DNA of 64,000 nt from Aralia elata (Eukaryota > Streptophyta > Magnoliopsida > Apiales > Araliaceae), in contig CM068386.1 in assembly GCA_034770075.1 (NCBI GenBank), forward strand, positions 43,685,990 to 43,749,989. The letters run 5' to 3'. Shown in pieces: positions 34,141-46,900 of the stretch. How positions within the stretch are numbered: the stretch's first letter is position 1; each line of letters starts with the position of its first letter. The notes beneath the pieces are model-generated. The model did not search any database and was not told where the DNA came from. It saw only the letters and a list, made by a program, of their open reading frames with translations. Both the position numbers and the translations under genes were made by a program.

Positions 34141-34905
34141 ATTTTATACTAACTAATATTGCCCATTAAATGATATCAATGCATATATGGAATAGTTTTA
34201 TTATTCATGGGATGAATGTTATTTATTGATACATATAGAGATATGTATGATAATAAATAGGGATTGATTATGGACTATTGACCAATGTGTGATTGGATTT
34301 ATTTTAGTGGATGCTTGAATGTATGAGTTTTTATAAATGGGGTCTGCGTACCTCGTCTTCTCTAATTTTTTCTTAATGTAAATTCTATCTCCCTCCTATG
34401 TACTTCCCCTTGATTGCTGATCAAGGTTTCTATTTATTGTAAATAGTTTTTTGTAATAGGACTAGTTAGAATTAATTTTGAAGAATTGAAGACAAAGAAG
34501 CAAGGAGCGCTTGAAGACTCGTTTGTAATGGAGCCCGAGTTTAAATGTAATAGTTATATTTAAATTTAATTCTTGCACCCTAGGTTTGACCTTTTGGTTC
34601 ACTTGGTGGCTCTAGTGAACCAAACTAGAATAAAAGTCCATAATCAATCCGGGTAGAATATAGTATTCTATATGTGCATACTTACTATATATATATATTA
34701 TATATTATCCAACATGCTTCACATGTAAAATAATATGACGCGTATTTTATATATATATGTGCATGCACGCTAAACAAGATGAGACTAATAATAACAAACC
34801 CCTCAAACAAATTATATTAAGTCCTAAGCGTTCAAAGATATTTGGAATATCGAACATCGCCTTCTAGCATGGTAAAGCGATAGAGTATTAAATATTTAAT
34901 ATAAG

Positions 34906-35194
34906 TTTGTTGTTCCACACAAGGCAAGTATTAAATATTTAAGATGTTGCTTTATCACATTTGATGCTTATACATAGACTGAACGATGCTGTTTTGTTGT
35001 GTCACACAAGGACAGTGTTTTTCTTTCGAATATATGGAAGTGCTAGGTTGGACTTAACTTGGATAATTTTGATTCGGATGTGTCACACTTGATCAAAAAA
35101 TCTAAGAGGCAAATTGAAAGGAGTTACATAGTGATGTAATTGACAATAGTTGTCTACCTATTTATTTATATATCGTTTGTTGTGTCACACAAGG
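34906..35194. repeat. Dispersed TTTGTTGTGTCACACAAGG palindromes
   Basis: Copies at 34906-34924 (with TTCCACAC), 34993-35011, 35079-35094 (partial) and 35175-35194. The core TTGTG-TCA-CACAA is a perfect palindrome with a 3-base centre. Copies are 75-100 bases apart in AT-rich leader sequence just upstream of gag. Confidence 0.8.
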
Positions 35195-35401
35195 CTATAT
35201 ACATTTGAAATGGGATCCTTATTCTCACTAGTAAATCTTTATTTAGATTTGCCGAACTGTATATTGAGGGTAATATAGTTTGATGAAAATTGTGGGAGAT
35301 ACCAATTTAAAATAAAGACCTAATTTATTTTGGTAATTAATTAAGAAATGAATGTATGATAAAATATTGTTAAACTACAAATTCATTTACAGAATTTTAC
35401 G

Positions 35402-36270
35402 ATGTCTAATTCACTATCACTGCGGAGCATATTAGATGCTAATTAATCGGACCAAATTAAAAGGACTGGTTAAAGAATTTGAGAATAGTTCTCAAGGCTA
35501 AAAAGCTATCTTATGTCCTTAATACGCTTATCCCTGCAATGGTTGCAGACAATGCCTCTGAGGAAGAGATTGCTACTTTTAGAAAGTGGCAAGATGATGC
35601 ATAGTTGGCTCAATGCATTATGCTCGCATCCATGAGTAACGAGCTTCAGCGTCAGCATGAAACTATGGATGCTCCTACTATACTCCTGCACCTTCAAGGA
35701 GTTGAAGGGTGAGGAAAGTAGGACTATTAGATATCAGATATCTAAGGAGCTCTTCCGATCTAGAATAACCGATGACACTACAGTATAGACAAATGTTCTC
35801 AAAATGATCAATCTGATTGAACAATTTGGACAACTAGGTTTTAATGGATGGAGAGTTGATCTTGCAATCACTTCCTGACTCTTTCTCACAAATTGTTGTG
35901 AATTTCCACATGAACAAGCTATATGTCAGCCTGCCTGAGTTGCTTAAACATGTTGAAAACTGTAAAGAGTAACTTTCCAACCAAGAAAGACCAAGTCTTA
36001 CTGGTAGATGATTCTTCCAGGAAGCGGAAGAGGGCCAAAGGATGTTCTTAAAAGAAGAACAATTCAAAGAAGGTAAATGGAAAGGTAAAAATAAAGGACA
36101 ATAAGAACAAGACTGATGCAGATAGCAAAGGAGTTTGCTTCCACTGCAATAAGCCTGGATACTGGAAAGTAAACTGTAAGGAGAATCTTGCAGAGGGTAA
36201 CCAGAAGAAGCTTAATGAAGCTTCGGTTACAGATATAGATTTATTCATGATTGAAATAAATTTTTTCTGT
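35402..36270 (+). pseudogene. Copia B Gag remnant with zinc knuckle
   Basis: The start MSNSLSLRSILDAN at 35402 is followed at once by stops and frame changes, but pieces of a UBN2-type copia Gag are readable: EEEIATFRKWQDDA (near 35560), then the zinc knuckle CFHCNKPGYWKVNC at 36136-36177 and an acidic DIDLFMIE tail. The knuckle spacing C-x2-C-x4-H-x4-C does not hold cleanly: the histidine position is occupied by tyrosine. Not functional. Confidence 0.8.
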
Positions 36271-36279
36271 AAATCAAGG

Positions 36280-38878
36280 TTCTACTAGGGTATTGGATAC
36301 CGACTGTAGTTCTCACATATGCAATCCAGTGCAGAGACTAAGCAGAAGTAGAAAGCTAAACAAAGATTAAGTAAATCTTATGTGTGGGAATGGAGCAAAG
36401 GTTGCTGCATTAACCGTAGGAACTTATAGTTTAGCATTGCCTACGGGCAAGTCTATTAAGTTAATAAGTTGTTATTATGTTCCAGTTCTCTTTAGAAACA
36501 TTATTACTTCCGTTGTTGGACAAGGAAGGTTCTGGTATTATATTTAAGAACAATTGTTGTTCTATTTATAACGATAATGTTTTGTTTGAAACTGGAAGAT
36601 TACTTGATAGACTTTGTAAACTTGACTTACATGAAAAATAATTTTGCAAATTGAACAAACTAGTAAAAGAAAAGGAGATGATCATTCAAAGAGTTGAATA
36701 TGTGTATTTGATAAAATACAAATCTGAATCATTTGAAAGGTTCAAAGAATTCAGAAGTGAAAACAAAGTATTAAGATTCTTTGATCAGATCGAGGAAAGA
36801 ATACTTGTGCAATGAGTTTCTAGATCATCTCAAAATGGTATTTTCTCATAATGGATACCTTCTGATACGCAATAATTGATTGGTGTATCTAAAAGGAGAA
36901 ATTGTACCTTGTTGGACATGGTGCAGTCCATAATGATTTTTACCGACATTCTAGTATCCATCTAAGGTTATGCCCTAGAAACGGCTGCATATCTACATAA
37001 TAAGGTAACCTCAAAATCCGGCCCCAAGACTCCATAAAAGTTATGGATAGGGAGGATTCCTAATCTTAAGTATGTTAAGATAAGGGTTGACCAGCTTATG
37101 TGAAAAGGTTTCAAAGATAAGTTTGGGACAAAATCTGACAAGTGCAGACTTGTGGGATATCCTAAAGTAAGTTTAGGGTATTATTACTATAATCCTACAC
37201 GATGCCTTCTTAGATAAAGGTGTTTATCATTGAAGGAGCTAGTGGGAGGGTAAAAGATCTTGAAGGAGTTCAAGAACCACAAAGCACTTTAAGTCGAATC
37301 GAGGAACCTGTAGATAGACCTATTGTACCACAACCGAATCGTAAATCTGGAAGAGTACCGAAGATACCTGGGAGGTATGGATTCATCATTGAGGATGATG
37401 ATGAGGTACGCATCATAGAGGATGATGATCCAGTTATATACGATGAGGCTATGAGTAGAAGACACTCAGAGAAATGGCAGATGGCCATGAAATCCGAAAT
37501 AGACTCCATGTATGAGAACCAAGTATAGACTCTAGTTACTCCACAAAAGGGCATAGTGCCTAAAGTGTGAATAAGGGTCTTTAAGAGAAAGACTGGGGCA
37601 AATGGCAAGGTGGAGACCTATAAGACCAGACCTGTTTAAAATGTTTCAAATAAAGTCAAGGAGTTGACTGTGATAAAACCTTATTATTGGGTAATGCTCA
37701 AGTCCATTTGGATTTTGCTTGTGATTGCAGCTTATTACGAAATCTGGCAAAAATGGATGTGGAGACACCCTTCCTCAATGAAGACTTGAGGAGAATGTAT
37801 GTATGATACAGCCAGAGGAGTTTGTTTCAAAGGTTAAAGTAAATCATATTTTAAGCTACAATGATCCATTTATGGATTGAAGCAAGCTTCTCAAAAATGG
37901 AACATTCATTTTGATGAGACAATCAAAAGAGTTTGATTTTATCAAAAATGAGAATGAACCTAGTGTGTACAAAAGGGTAAGTGGAAACATTGTGATATTC
38001 TTGGTATTATATGTTGATATACTACCGACAAGGAATAACACACCAATGTTACAATCAGTAAAGATAAAATTGTCTAAACATTCTTCCATGAATGACTTGG
38101 GAGGAGCATCCTATAAATTGGGGATAGAAATCTATATAGATAGATTTAAAAGGATGTTTGGCTTGACCCAATGAACGTATATTCATTCGATGCTAAAGGC
38201 GTTTAGCATTGCAAACTCCAAGAAAGGTCTCATGATGATGAGCCGTGGAGTGTATCTCTCTAAAATTGTCCCCAATTAAAAGAGAGATCGCATGAGTTAC
38301 TATCATGCATGCAATGAATATACTAGGCTTGATGTTGATCAGTCATATTCTAGAGAAGATCACTGTAAGACAGTGATAAATATCTTTAAGTACTAAACCG
38401 GTATTGAAGATGTAATCATAATTCATGGTAGGTCCGAATTAAAACTAGAGGGCTAAACAGACTCAAGTTTTTTCAGACTGACCAAGACGATAACAAATCC
38501 ACTTTAAGGTAAATCGTTACCTTGAAAGGTGGTGCAGTGAATTGGAAAAGTTCCAAACAGCAAAGAGTTGCTGGTTTAATGACAAAGACAAAGTATATAG
38601 CTGTAAATGAAGCTGCAAGTTGATTGTTTGGATGAAAAGTTCATTACAGAACTAGGAATAGTTCCTAAGTCTCATCTTGGATTCAAACATGTGTTGCGGC
38701 ACTTTCATTTGATTAGTAAAATCATTGAAAGAAGAAAAGTCACTATAGAGATAGTGGACTCTCGAGAACAGCATTGCATATCCATCTACTGAAGCTTTAT
38801 CCAATAGCATGATAATTGTCACTTAGAGAAGAAGGGTATTAGATACCATGGCGATTGGCTTTAGTGCAAGTGGGAGAT
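36280..38878 (+). pseudogene. Copia B Pol remnant (protease, integrase, RT, RNase H)
   Basis: Protease: VLDTDCSSHICNP near 36292, where the usual Gly after Asp-Thr is Asp. Integrase: TLLDM-like and GYALETAAYLHNKVTSKSGP segments at 36880-37150 in several frames; most of the DDE core is missing. RT: RHSEKWQMAMKSEIDSMYEN (37465-37524), the palm much reduced, then SVYKRVSGNIVIFLVLYVDI and LGIEIYIDRFKRM (37960-38160), where the YVDD box is broken. RNase H end: SHLGFKHVLRHFHLISKIIE (38660-38720) and RYHGDWL before the PPT. Total coding length is far below a normal copia pol. Confidence 0.88.
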
Positions 38879-40675
38879 TGAAAGTAGTATGCACACAAGC
38901 CAATCATATTTGATATGATGTAGCATATACTTTGTAATCTTATTCGTTTGTTAAAGGCATTTTACTTTATCGACATGGTGCTTTTATATTAAATGTGATA
39001 AACCCTTAGTTTTGAGTAATGTTTTTAGAATCATGATGGTGATCATGCTAATGAGATCTAAATTCTAGATAGCTCACAAACTAAAATTGTTCCTAATCGT
39101 TGGATTACTAAAAAGGGGATTAGTGAATCCGGATAGATTAGTACATACGTTGCTTGCTCTTATGAAGAGGATGATTGATCTCATAATCATTTGTGTGGAG
39201 ACACTAAAGCAAGTATGTAGGTGCTTATTAGAGAATAAGTTCACTGAACGTGGCTCGCTAAGGAATACCTAATGGAGTTTTACTCGCCTGTCAATAGGAA
39301 TTCCTCTAGTGATAGTAGTACAAGTGATCCTTGGACTTGAGATCATCATAGTATCTTGTGTATGATGAGTTATACTTTGACATGTCCCTTAAGACCTTTA
39401 GGGTATATCAAAGGGTATGATTGGGTATAATAAGTTATACATGGAGATAGGTGAATGATCAATAAAGAATCTACCACTTCTAGTAAAAGGAGAGAATGTC
39501 TTATGTGATTCGATAAATGACGACTCAGAAGTCTTTGGCCAAAGCAGAATGAAATTAGAAAGGAGTTTCTAATTTGCATTAATTAGAGTTGTGCATTTGA
39601 GAATCGAAATACATATAATTAAATAAAATAAGACTTGACAGTAATTCCATGTCTTATATTTAATTGGGACATTGTATGGTAGAAGGATTGAATTGTACGG
39701 TAACTATGCACTGAAAGGTTCTTTTATGATTAATGTTGAAATCTATATTATCTGGAAAGTCGTTGATCGCTAAGGGAGCTTACCCTTATTGTAGAATAAA
39801 TATTATTTATTTAAATGAATTAAATAGTTTAATTTATTTATTTAAATAAGATTAGAATTGTTCTAATTGATTTATTCACAACCGGTTTAATATGGAGAAC
39901 CTAAAGGGTCACACCGCAAAAGGAAAATATTTATTTAAGAAGTAAATGGCATAATTGTAATAATAAGTTAAGTCTATTTAATTTAGTCTATGGAGATAAA
40001 ATAAATTAAATAGCTTAATATTTATTATTTAATATTTTAGAAATATTAAATATAAATTAATAATTGGAGTCTTATTATTATTATTAGTATTACTATTATT
40101 TAATTCCTAATAGGGATTGAGAATTAATTAATAGAAGTACTCTCACATGAATTCCTAATTGGATTAGGAGTTTAATTTAATTAAAGGAGTTTAATTAGAA
40201 TAGAAACCTTAATCCTAAATAGTTTAGGGAAGGGTTTTCCTACATCTATAAATAAGAGAAGTCTTATCATAGATTAGGGTTACACACTCTTGCATAAGAA
40301 TTGTAGAGAGTACTTACAATTTCTATAGAGATAGAAACTAGGGTTTTGCCAACACCTATCTTCTTGAACAAGTATTATTCCTTGGTGGATCACCTCTAGA
40401 GGCCAAACACTTGGGTGGCTAACGTTGATCAAATGAAGGAATTTAATCGGTGGAATTCAAGGAGAACGCGAAGGAATTGGAGGTGAACTTGTACCTGAGG
40501 AAGCTAGAATTCTACAAGGGTATAATTCTTATTCTCCATATCTTTCGTTTAATTAATAATTGTGCATAAAGAAAGATCATGGTGATGGTTTGTATAAAAT
40601 TTTAAAATCTAATTTTATCGCGCTTCTGCTTTATTAATGTAATTTGATTGCATGTTCGCGTTATATAACCTAACA
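38879..40675 (+). repeat. Copia B 3' LTR
   Basis: Same ends as the 5' LTR, followed by TSD TTATA. The purine-rich AGTGCAAGTGGGAGAT at 38863-38878 is its PPT. Differences from the 5' LTR are mostly transitions, spread along the second half. Confidence 0.93.
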
Positions 40676-41766
40676 TTATACACAAGATCGTACCTAACCA
40701 ATATCCGCACTTATGTGCAAAACTAAGAAGAGAAGTTCTAAAAATGGAACTGTTCACGATTATAAGTTTCGCTCATTAGCAAACTATGTTAAGAAGTATG
40801 CCAATGCCCATCATTTTGGCTAGGCAAAATGGATTTGAAAACACCAAAAGGTATTTTTAAAATCGTTAGCACATCATTTAAGCATAATGTGAATATGGAA
40901 GATGATGGAATCATCAATGCAAAGTAAACTAGTGTGGATATGATCACAGTATCATCAACCCACTATTATATGATGCGGTATGAGAAAGTCATAAAAATAA
41001 TTTTTAGTATTTTGAGTTGCTAAAAGGTTTGTCGATACCATTTGATTCGGCTGGACCTATGTTAAAATATTTTATCGATTTATTATAAAATCTTTATAAT
41101 AAAGTGCTGTTAAGTGGAGCTTGTCCAAACTAAGTTATTTTGGTGGGGGTTCAAGGTTAAGTCTTAGAATGAACAAACCCTTTCAATAGGGACAATTCTT
41201 GGTCAAATATTTCGGCTGACACACAAGGTGTTAAAATAAACACAATGTCGTTTAAAAGTAGTGTTGATCAACATAGAGTTCTATAGGCTTATCGCTCTAT
41301 ACGTACTCGTAAGTGATACTGGGTTTACAGTTAAAATGCAGGGAAGGCCCTTAATGAAAGAAAAGAAGAATTCAAGGTCTTATGACCCCTTAGAAGTATG
41401 TAAAAAGATTGTCAGTCCGAACGACCACTCAATAGATATGGAAATGACTGAAGGTCTTAGCAACGTATCAGTAGGTATGAAAAGATAGAAATGTGTTTGT
41501 GCAATAACATGCTTTATAATCATTAGCATGTAGTAATTGAGTTGAATGACTCCTTTGTATGGGCGAAAGTTTGAGATGCGTTAGGAAACCGATCTAACTC
41601 ACTGATGAGCTGTGTTGCAGTGTAGCGCACTGGATTCATTGGTGACAGTGTTGATGAGACGGTGAACTAATTCATTAGTTCTTTGGTGGGGAGCCATTAT
41701 GTTCACTATGTTGATAATTATTGAAAACTTGTGCTGTCCTATTTTTATATATATTTTGAGAAGATG

Positions 41767-41811
<45 letters not shown>

Positions 41812-42324
41812 CCTCTGGCTGAGTCCTAAGAAGTGTTATGAAGACAATGTTCTCTCGTAATTTGAAAAGGTTAATGATGGGAATCTAAATTGTTATTCCT
41901 ATTTATTTGAGCAGCTTCACAATTATTGTTCGATTGTTGAGGTCTTTCCAAGAATATTATTCTATTCTTGAAATTGTTGTTTATTCAACTGTGTATTACT
42001 TGCTGAGCAATTGATTGCTCATTCTTGCTTAAAACTGAATTAATTGCAGCTAAGCTAGAGCGGAGAGCATAATCTGGTAAAGTTGAAGTCTAGAGAGGGT
42101 TAGTGATTAGAAGAATGTTATACTAATTGTATTATTAGTACCGATGGAATATTGTAAGGATATTAGATAAAGTAGTGATTAAGATCTTCGTACCTGGGAT
42201 TAGTAAGAGATATAATGTAATAATATTGTAATTACATTCATATCATTAAGATTATGTTGAATAAGTAGCATCATGATGCACCGGACCCGGGTTTGAAGGT
42301 AGACCCGAATTTGGAGGCGTTATA
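40676..42324 (+). repeat. Element A left LTR, second part
   Basis: Resumes after the copia B TSD with CACAAGATCG, colinear with 50695 onward in the right LTR. It contains a (TA)20 run at 41771-41810, the TGAGCAA-TTGA-TTGCTCA hairpin at 42004-42021, and the LTR end GACCCGAATTTGGAGGCG followed by TTATA. Confidence 0.85.
41771..41810. repeat. (TA)n microsatellite
   Basis: Twenty TA units. The right LTR has a shorter run at the same place (about 51779-51806). Confidence 0.9.
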
Positions 42325-43258
42325 GTTGGTATCAGAGCTGATAGGTTAAAAACCTTAGGTGGGGAGCCTTAGGCTATAACTTGAGAGAAATTGGTAAAGA
42401 TAGTGAAGAAATAAGCTCGGATAGAGTTTTAAGAGATGAATTGAGGAAAACTCATCGAAGGAAAATAATAATAAATATATTGTTATTTTGAGGTGTTAAT
42501 TAAGTTATTAAGCTCGATTGTAGAATGACATGGAAGATAGAGGTAATGGACTCGTAGAGAGTTGTTAAGTAAAGAGAGATGAAGTAAAAGTTAAGAGTAT
42601 TAAGAATAAAGATTTTGTACGCAAATTTTGGAAGCGTTAATGGAGGCATTTAAAATTATTTTTATAAGACGTCAGAAGGAAGAGACAGTGAAGAGATTGT
42701 AAGAAATGAACCAATGATAGATCTATAGATTGATCTTGAATAAGTATTTGGAGACGGAACTGAATGAAGAGATAGAAGAGGAAAGATTATGTCCGAGAGT
42801 TATAGGACCCTTTTTAGAGTATTAACGATAATAGAAGAAGTAAGATAAGATCTTAAGTAAAGATAGTATGGAGTAACTACAATGCCGAAGAAGTTGCGTG
42901 GAAACTCGAGGAAGGAAAGAAGTAAGAGCATGCCTCTAAGAAGAAGTTGTAGTTTTTGAGATATCTGTTAGTTCTTTAAAGTCATATTATTATGGTAGGT
43001 TTGTGACTACTAGTAGTATGGGGGGTTGTTGAGCCCATAGGCGTACACACAGGTCTTAATTTGTTCTTGAACTACGTATTAATATGACAAGTTCCTAAAC
43101 TCATATTATTAGGGTAAGTTCCTAGACTCATGATGTGTGATAGGTTTTAAGAATGAAATAGTATTTTGAGATTTGTGGAGTAAAGGCGAATGTAAGTCAT
43201 ATTGGTATAACCTTGTAGTTGTGATTCCGGGGACGGAATCCTTATAAGGGGAGATAAA
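42325..43258 (+). other. Element A internal region: PBS, leader, 3' hairpin and PPT, no genes
   Basis: The PBS TTGGTATCAGAGC (42326-42338) is initiator-Met type. Next come the leader hairpin TAGGTTAAAAACCTTA and GGTGGGGAGCCTTAGG (42342-42374), shared with element C. No ORF of note follows. The 3' end has the hairpin GATTCCG-GGGA-CGGAATC (43223-43240) and PPT AAGGGGAGATAAA (43246-43258). The region is the minimal cis-acting set of a chromovirus without proteins. Confidence 0.85.
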
Positions 43259-43966
43259 TGTGACAACCCGATAAATCGTGTAATCTATTTATTTGGGTTT
43301 ATGGACATGAATATTAAATGAATGAAATTTTATTGATATTATTGTGTAAATGTGTTTGCATGTGTGTAAAGGTCGTATTATGATCTAAATCGTGATTACG
43401 TGTAAGAATTTACGAACTAGGGTTTCGTACAAGAAAATAAAATTTTTCCCAACAAAAAAATAAAATAGCACTATTCACGCTAAAAATGCCTTTTCCGTTT
43501 TTCAATTTTTCGAAGAACGCCATGGTGTTTATATGATGTTACGAGACATAATCTCTAATAAAATTCGAAAACGAATTTCATGATTTTTCAGCTTATCGAC
43601 TGAATTTCTGAGAATAATATGAGTATAATACAAAGTATTATATGATAGAAATACGAAAGTCAACCGAAAATAGTATGGTCAACGATTGTGGCTAACTATT
43701 TAGTCGGAGTAACCGAACTAGGGAAAGAAAACCTAGTTAGACTAACTAAGTAGTAACTCAATCCAAGTGAAGAAGAATCGACCAATCGTAGCGAAGGATG
43801 ATGCAAGCGATGGTGTCACATTGGACGATGATGTAAGCAATGATGTCACATAGGATGATGAAGTAAACGATGATGTCATAGATTATGGTGAAATAACTAT
43901 TTTACCCCAACTCTTGCCCATCCTATAAATAGAGGGCCATTCTTCTTCATTCCTCACCAATTCACC
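43259..43966 (+). repeat. Element A right LTR, first part
   Basis: Starts TGTGACAACCCGATAAATCG. It includes the three 30-bp repeats (43795-43884) and TATA box CTATAAATAGAG (43923-43934). It is broken after TTCACC by the 4.8-kb solo LTR and resumes at 48785. Confidence 0.85.
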
Positions 43967-46900
43967 TGTGACAACCCAAAAATTTATAAGATTTATTAAT
44001 AAAATCTTGAATGATTAAGTAAAGGTTAAGATACAAGACCTGGAGTTCGAAACGTGAGATTGTATTGTATAAGTGAATATGAACTATGCAATATGTGCTT
44101 TTGATGTATAGTAAATATATTAGTATTATATATTTATTATATGTAAGCAGTTGTAGGGACAATTTATTTAAAGGAAATGAGATGAGTAAGATTAAAATAA
44201 TTTATAATATTAAAATTATTTTAATGTGGTAACTTGGTGGCATTAAATATACTTAATGTATAACCACCGTTTTATTGAAGAAATTATATAATACGTTATT
44301 GGATGTAATGTATGTATGTTTCTAATGTAGTGAATATATTATAATATTTACTACAGTTAAATTATTGAAAATAATTTAAAGAAGGGAAAAGAAAATAATT
44401 CGAATTTCCCGATAAATATTAAAATAAGAATTGAGTAAATAAATTTGCATTTTATTATATGTGATAAATATATGTATGTATATTTATTGCGCATGAATAA
44501 ATTGTTATGAAACAATTTATATTACGAAGCGAAATAATTAGGTTAAGTATATAGAAATATTGTATACTTTAAATAAAGGATATTAAAATAAATTCTAGCA
44601 TTGAATTATTCTAATAAAGAGAGAATATCATTTTTAATTATAATATCTTATTTATTGAATAAATTCCATTTATATGGAATATGCATTATGAGAGGATAAA
44701 TTCATTATTTATTTTCTATCAGTAATATGTGCACCTATGTGGTGTGATGCTTAGCTGTGAGATAATAAATATATATTATATATGCATATATATTTATTAC
44801 GCGGGGAAATAAAATTGTTGAGAATAATTTGCGTAACGAAGGGAAAGAAGCGGTTTAAGTATATAATATTTATATATACTTTACCCAAGAGCATTAAAAT
44901 AACTTCTTAAATGAATTTGTGTTAATAAAGAATGGATACTATATTTATTATAATATCTTAAGTAAATAATTAAATTTACATGAGATATTATGTGTTGCAT
45001 ATTTATTTGGCATTTATAAATAAATATGTAGTGAAAACTTATTATGTTATGTTGTGTTTTATTTTGGGATTATATAATTTATATATCAAGGATGGGTTAT
45101 AGATTTTATATGTTTCCAAGGGGGTAAAATATTTTAATGTGGGTGGATTAGTAACTTGAGAGTTTAACACTTAGTTACTAACTATTGGGTAATTCATTTA
45201 TTCAATAAAGGTATTAAAAGAATAATTGAATTAGTGACTAATGAACTAGCCTAAGTATTTAATTAAGCAAGTTCGATGATACAATATAGCAAGCTATATG
45301 TATGAATTGAATTTAACGAGCTTAAACAATTATGAGACATGGTCCAATCAAAGTGTTGGATAACCTAAAAAATTAAGAAAAATGGCTTGATATTAAGAGG
45401 GGTAAGTTAAAACTCAAATTTGAGTTTGGAATAGAATTTTGTAGCGCGGACTGCTCGGTTGAGTCCGGAACGTCGAAATTAGTAAGAATAGACTCTAAAC
45501 ACAAAATGTGTTAGGGTTGACTTTTTGGTCAAAGTCAACGGTTAACTTTTTCGGAGAAAAGTCAAACTTAAAATTCGGAGATGAATTTAAAGAAACAGAT
45601 ATGCTCATGACGTTGGGAGCGTCGAATTTAGTAGGAATTGACTATAAACTTGAAAATTTGAGTTTCAAGTCAATAAGTCAAAGACGGGATTAAGCACGCA
45701 AAACGAGGAAGTAAAATCTGCTGGAGATTTCAGCACATGGGGCAGCTCACCAACTCCCCACCAACTCCCACCTACTCTCACCTAATCCTAACTACTCCCT
45801 CTCTCTTTAATCTCCTAAGTTAGCTAAGGAAAGAGAAAAGAAAGAAACACTCTTCTTTCTCTCCCACACCCACACACCCGACCAAAGAAGGAAGAGAGGA
45901 GAGAGAGGGCAGCCATGGGAAGAGAAGGAGAAGAGAAGAGAGGAAAAAAGGAAGTAGAGAAAGAAGGAACCATGAATTTTCTCTCTCTCTCTCTCACCAT
46001 ATGTAAATTTTGTTCTTCCAAAAGAAAGTAGCCGTGAGTTCCATAAATTCGCAATCCCAATTGGACTCAAGCCTAAAGCAAAATTGAAGCTTGCAAAGTC
46101 TTAGAATCTTGAATTCGTGTATCAAAAGGTATGAAATTACTTTTAATTTTGAGTTCTAAAGAAAATTCATGAATTTATGAAATTCTTAAGCTAAACTTAA
46201 ATTTTTAAAGTTTAGTTAGTTGTAATGGAAATTTAGATGAAGTTTCCTTGTAATTAATCAAGTTTTGGTCTATGTATATATAATATGTAGTTAGATTTGA
46301 TTTTGAAGCCAAAGATCAAAATATGAGTTAAGTTAGTAAACTAACTAGTTTATAAATTAGTTTGTAATTAGTTAGTTTTGATTGTGTAATTGGTTGTTAT
46401 GAACTGAATTAGAGCCTTGGTGTATAGTTGTTGTTGTGCAGAGTTATAAGGAAGGAAATTATGGATTACCCGCAACCAAATGCTAAGAACTCAAATGAAT
46501 ATGAAAACGCACGCCTTATGTTCGTTAAATAGCCATAAAGAACAAACACGGATAAAAACTCAGAATTTAATGAAGCCGATACTTTAGACGAGTCTTATTA
46601 TGTTAAATAAGACTTATTTGTAAAGCAAGTTGGGTTGGAACGCGTCGAGGCGAGTTTTGACCTCTAAACGCGAAAATTGAAAATTAGTGACCATAAAGAG
46701 TAAAAATGATGAAAAACTTGGAATTTTGCGAAGCCAAGACTTTAGACGCATCTTAATATGTTAAACAAGACTTAGTTGGGTAGCAAAACGAGCCAAAACA
46801 AACCACGGCGAGTTTTGGCTTGTGAACGCAAAGTCTGAAAAATAGCCTCTGCAGCCTTTTTGAGCGCACTGTTTGATCAGCTTAGAAAACCCAAATTTAA

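Larger units (their letters stand above)
33418..35401 (+). other. Copia B long leader between PBS and gag
   Basis: The PBS TGGTATCAAGAGCC (33419-33432) is initiator-Met type. Then about 1.97 kb without a gene: a degenerate 47-bp repeat array at about 33590-34140 and a set of TTGTGTCACACAA palindromes at 34906-35194. Such a long leader with structured repeats is unusual for copia elements. Confidence 0.8.
31620..40675 (+). mobile_element. Copia B: Ty1/copia element with near-identical LTRs and decayed coding region
   Basis: Complete insertion with TSD TTATA at 31615-31619 and 40676-40680. LTRs 31620-33417 (1798 bp) and 38879-40675 (1797 bp) differ by about 20 substitutions and one indel by hand count (about 1.1%). 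PBS GTGGTATCAAGAGCC follows the first LTR, and a purine-rich AGTGCAAGTGGGAGA precedes the second. Gag, protease, integrase and RT remnants are in copia order but with many stops, frameshifts and deletions. It sits inside element A's left LTR. Lineage within copia not assigned. Confidence 0.93.

Noticed and set aside
41261..41488. 75-codon ORF
   Set aside because: Lies in element A's LTR; the right LTR has no matching open frame.
42326..42338. tRNA-Met fragment
   Set aside because: Only the 13-base PBS complement directly after an LTR; no cloverleaf around it. The same holds for 8621-8637, 33419-33432 and 57694-57705.
45807..46070. Two overlapping minus-strand ORFs rich in Phe/Ser/Leu
   Set aside because: Translation of a GA/CT-rich low-complexity tract in a solo LTR.
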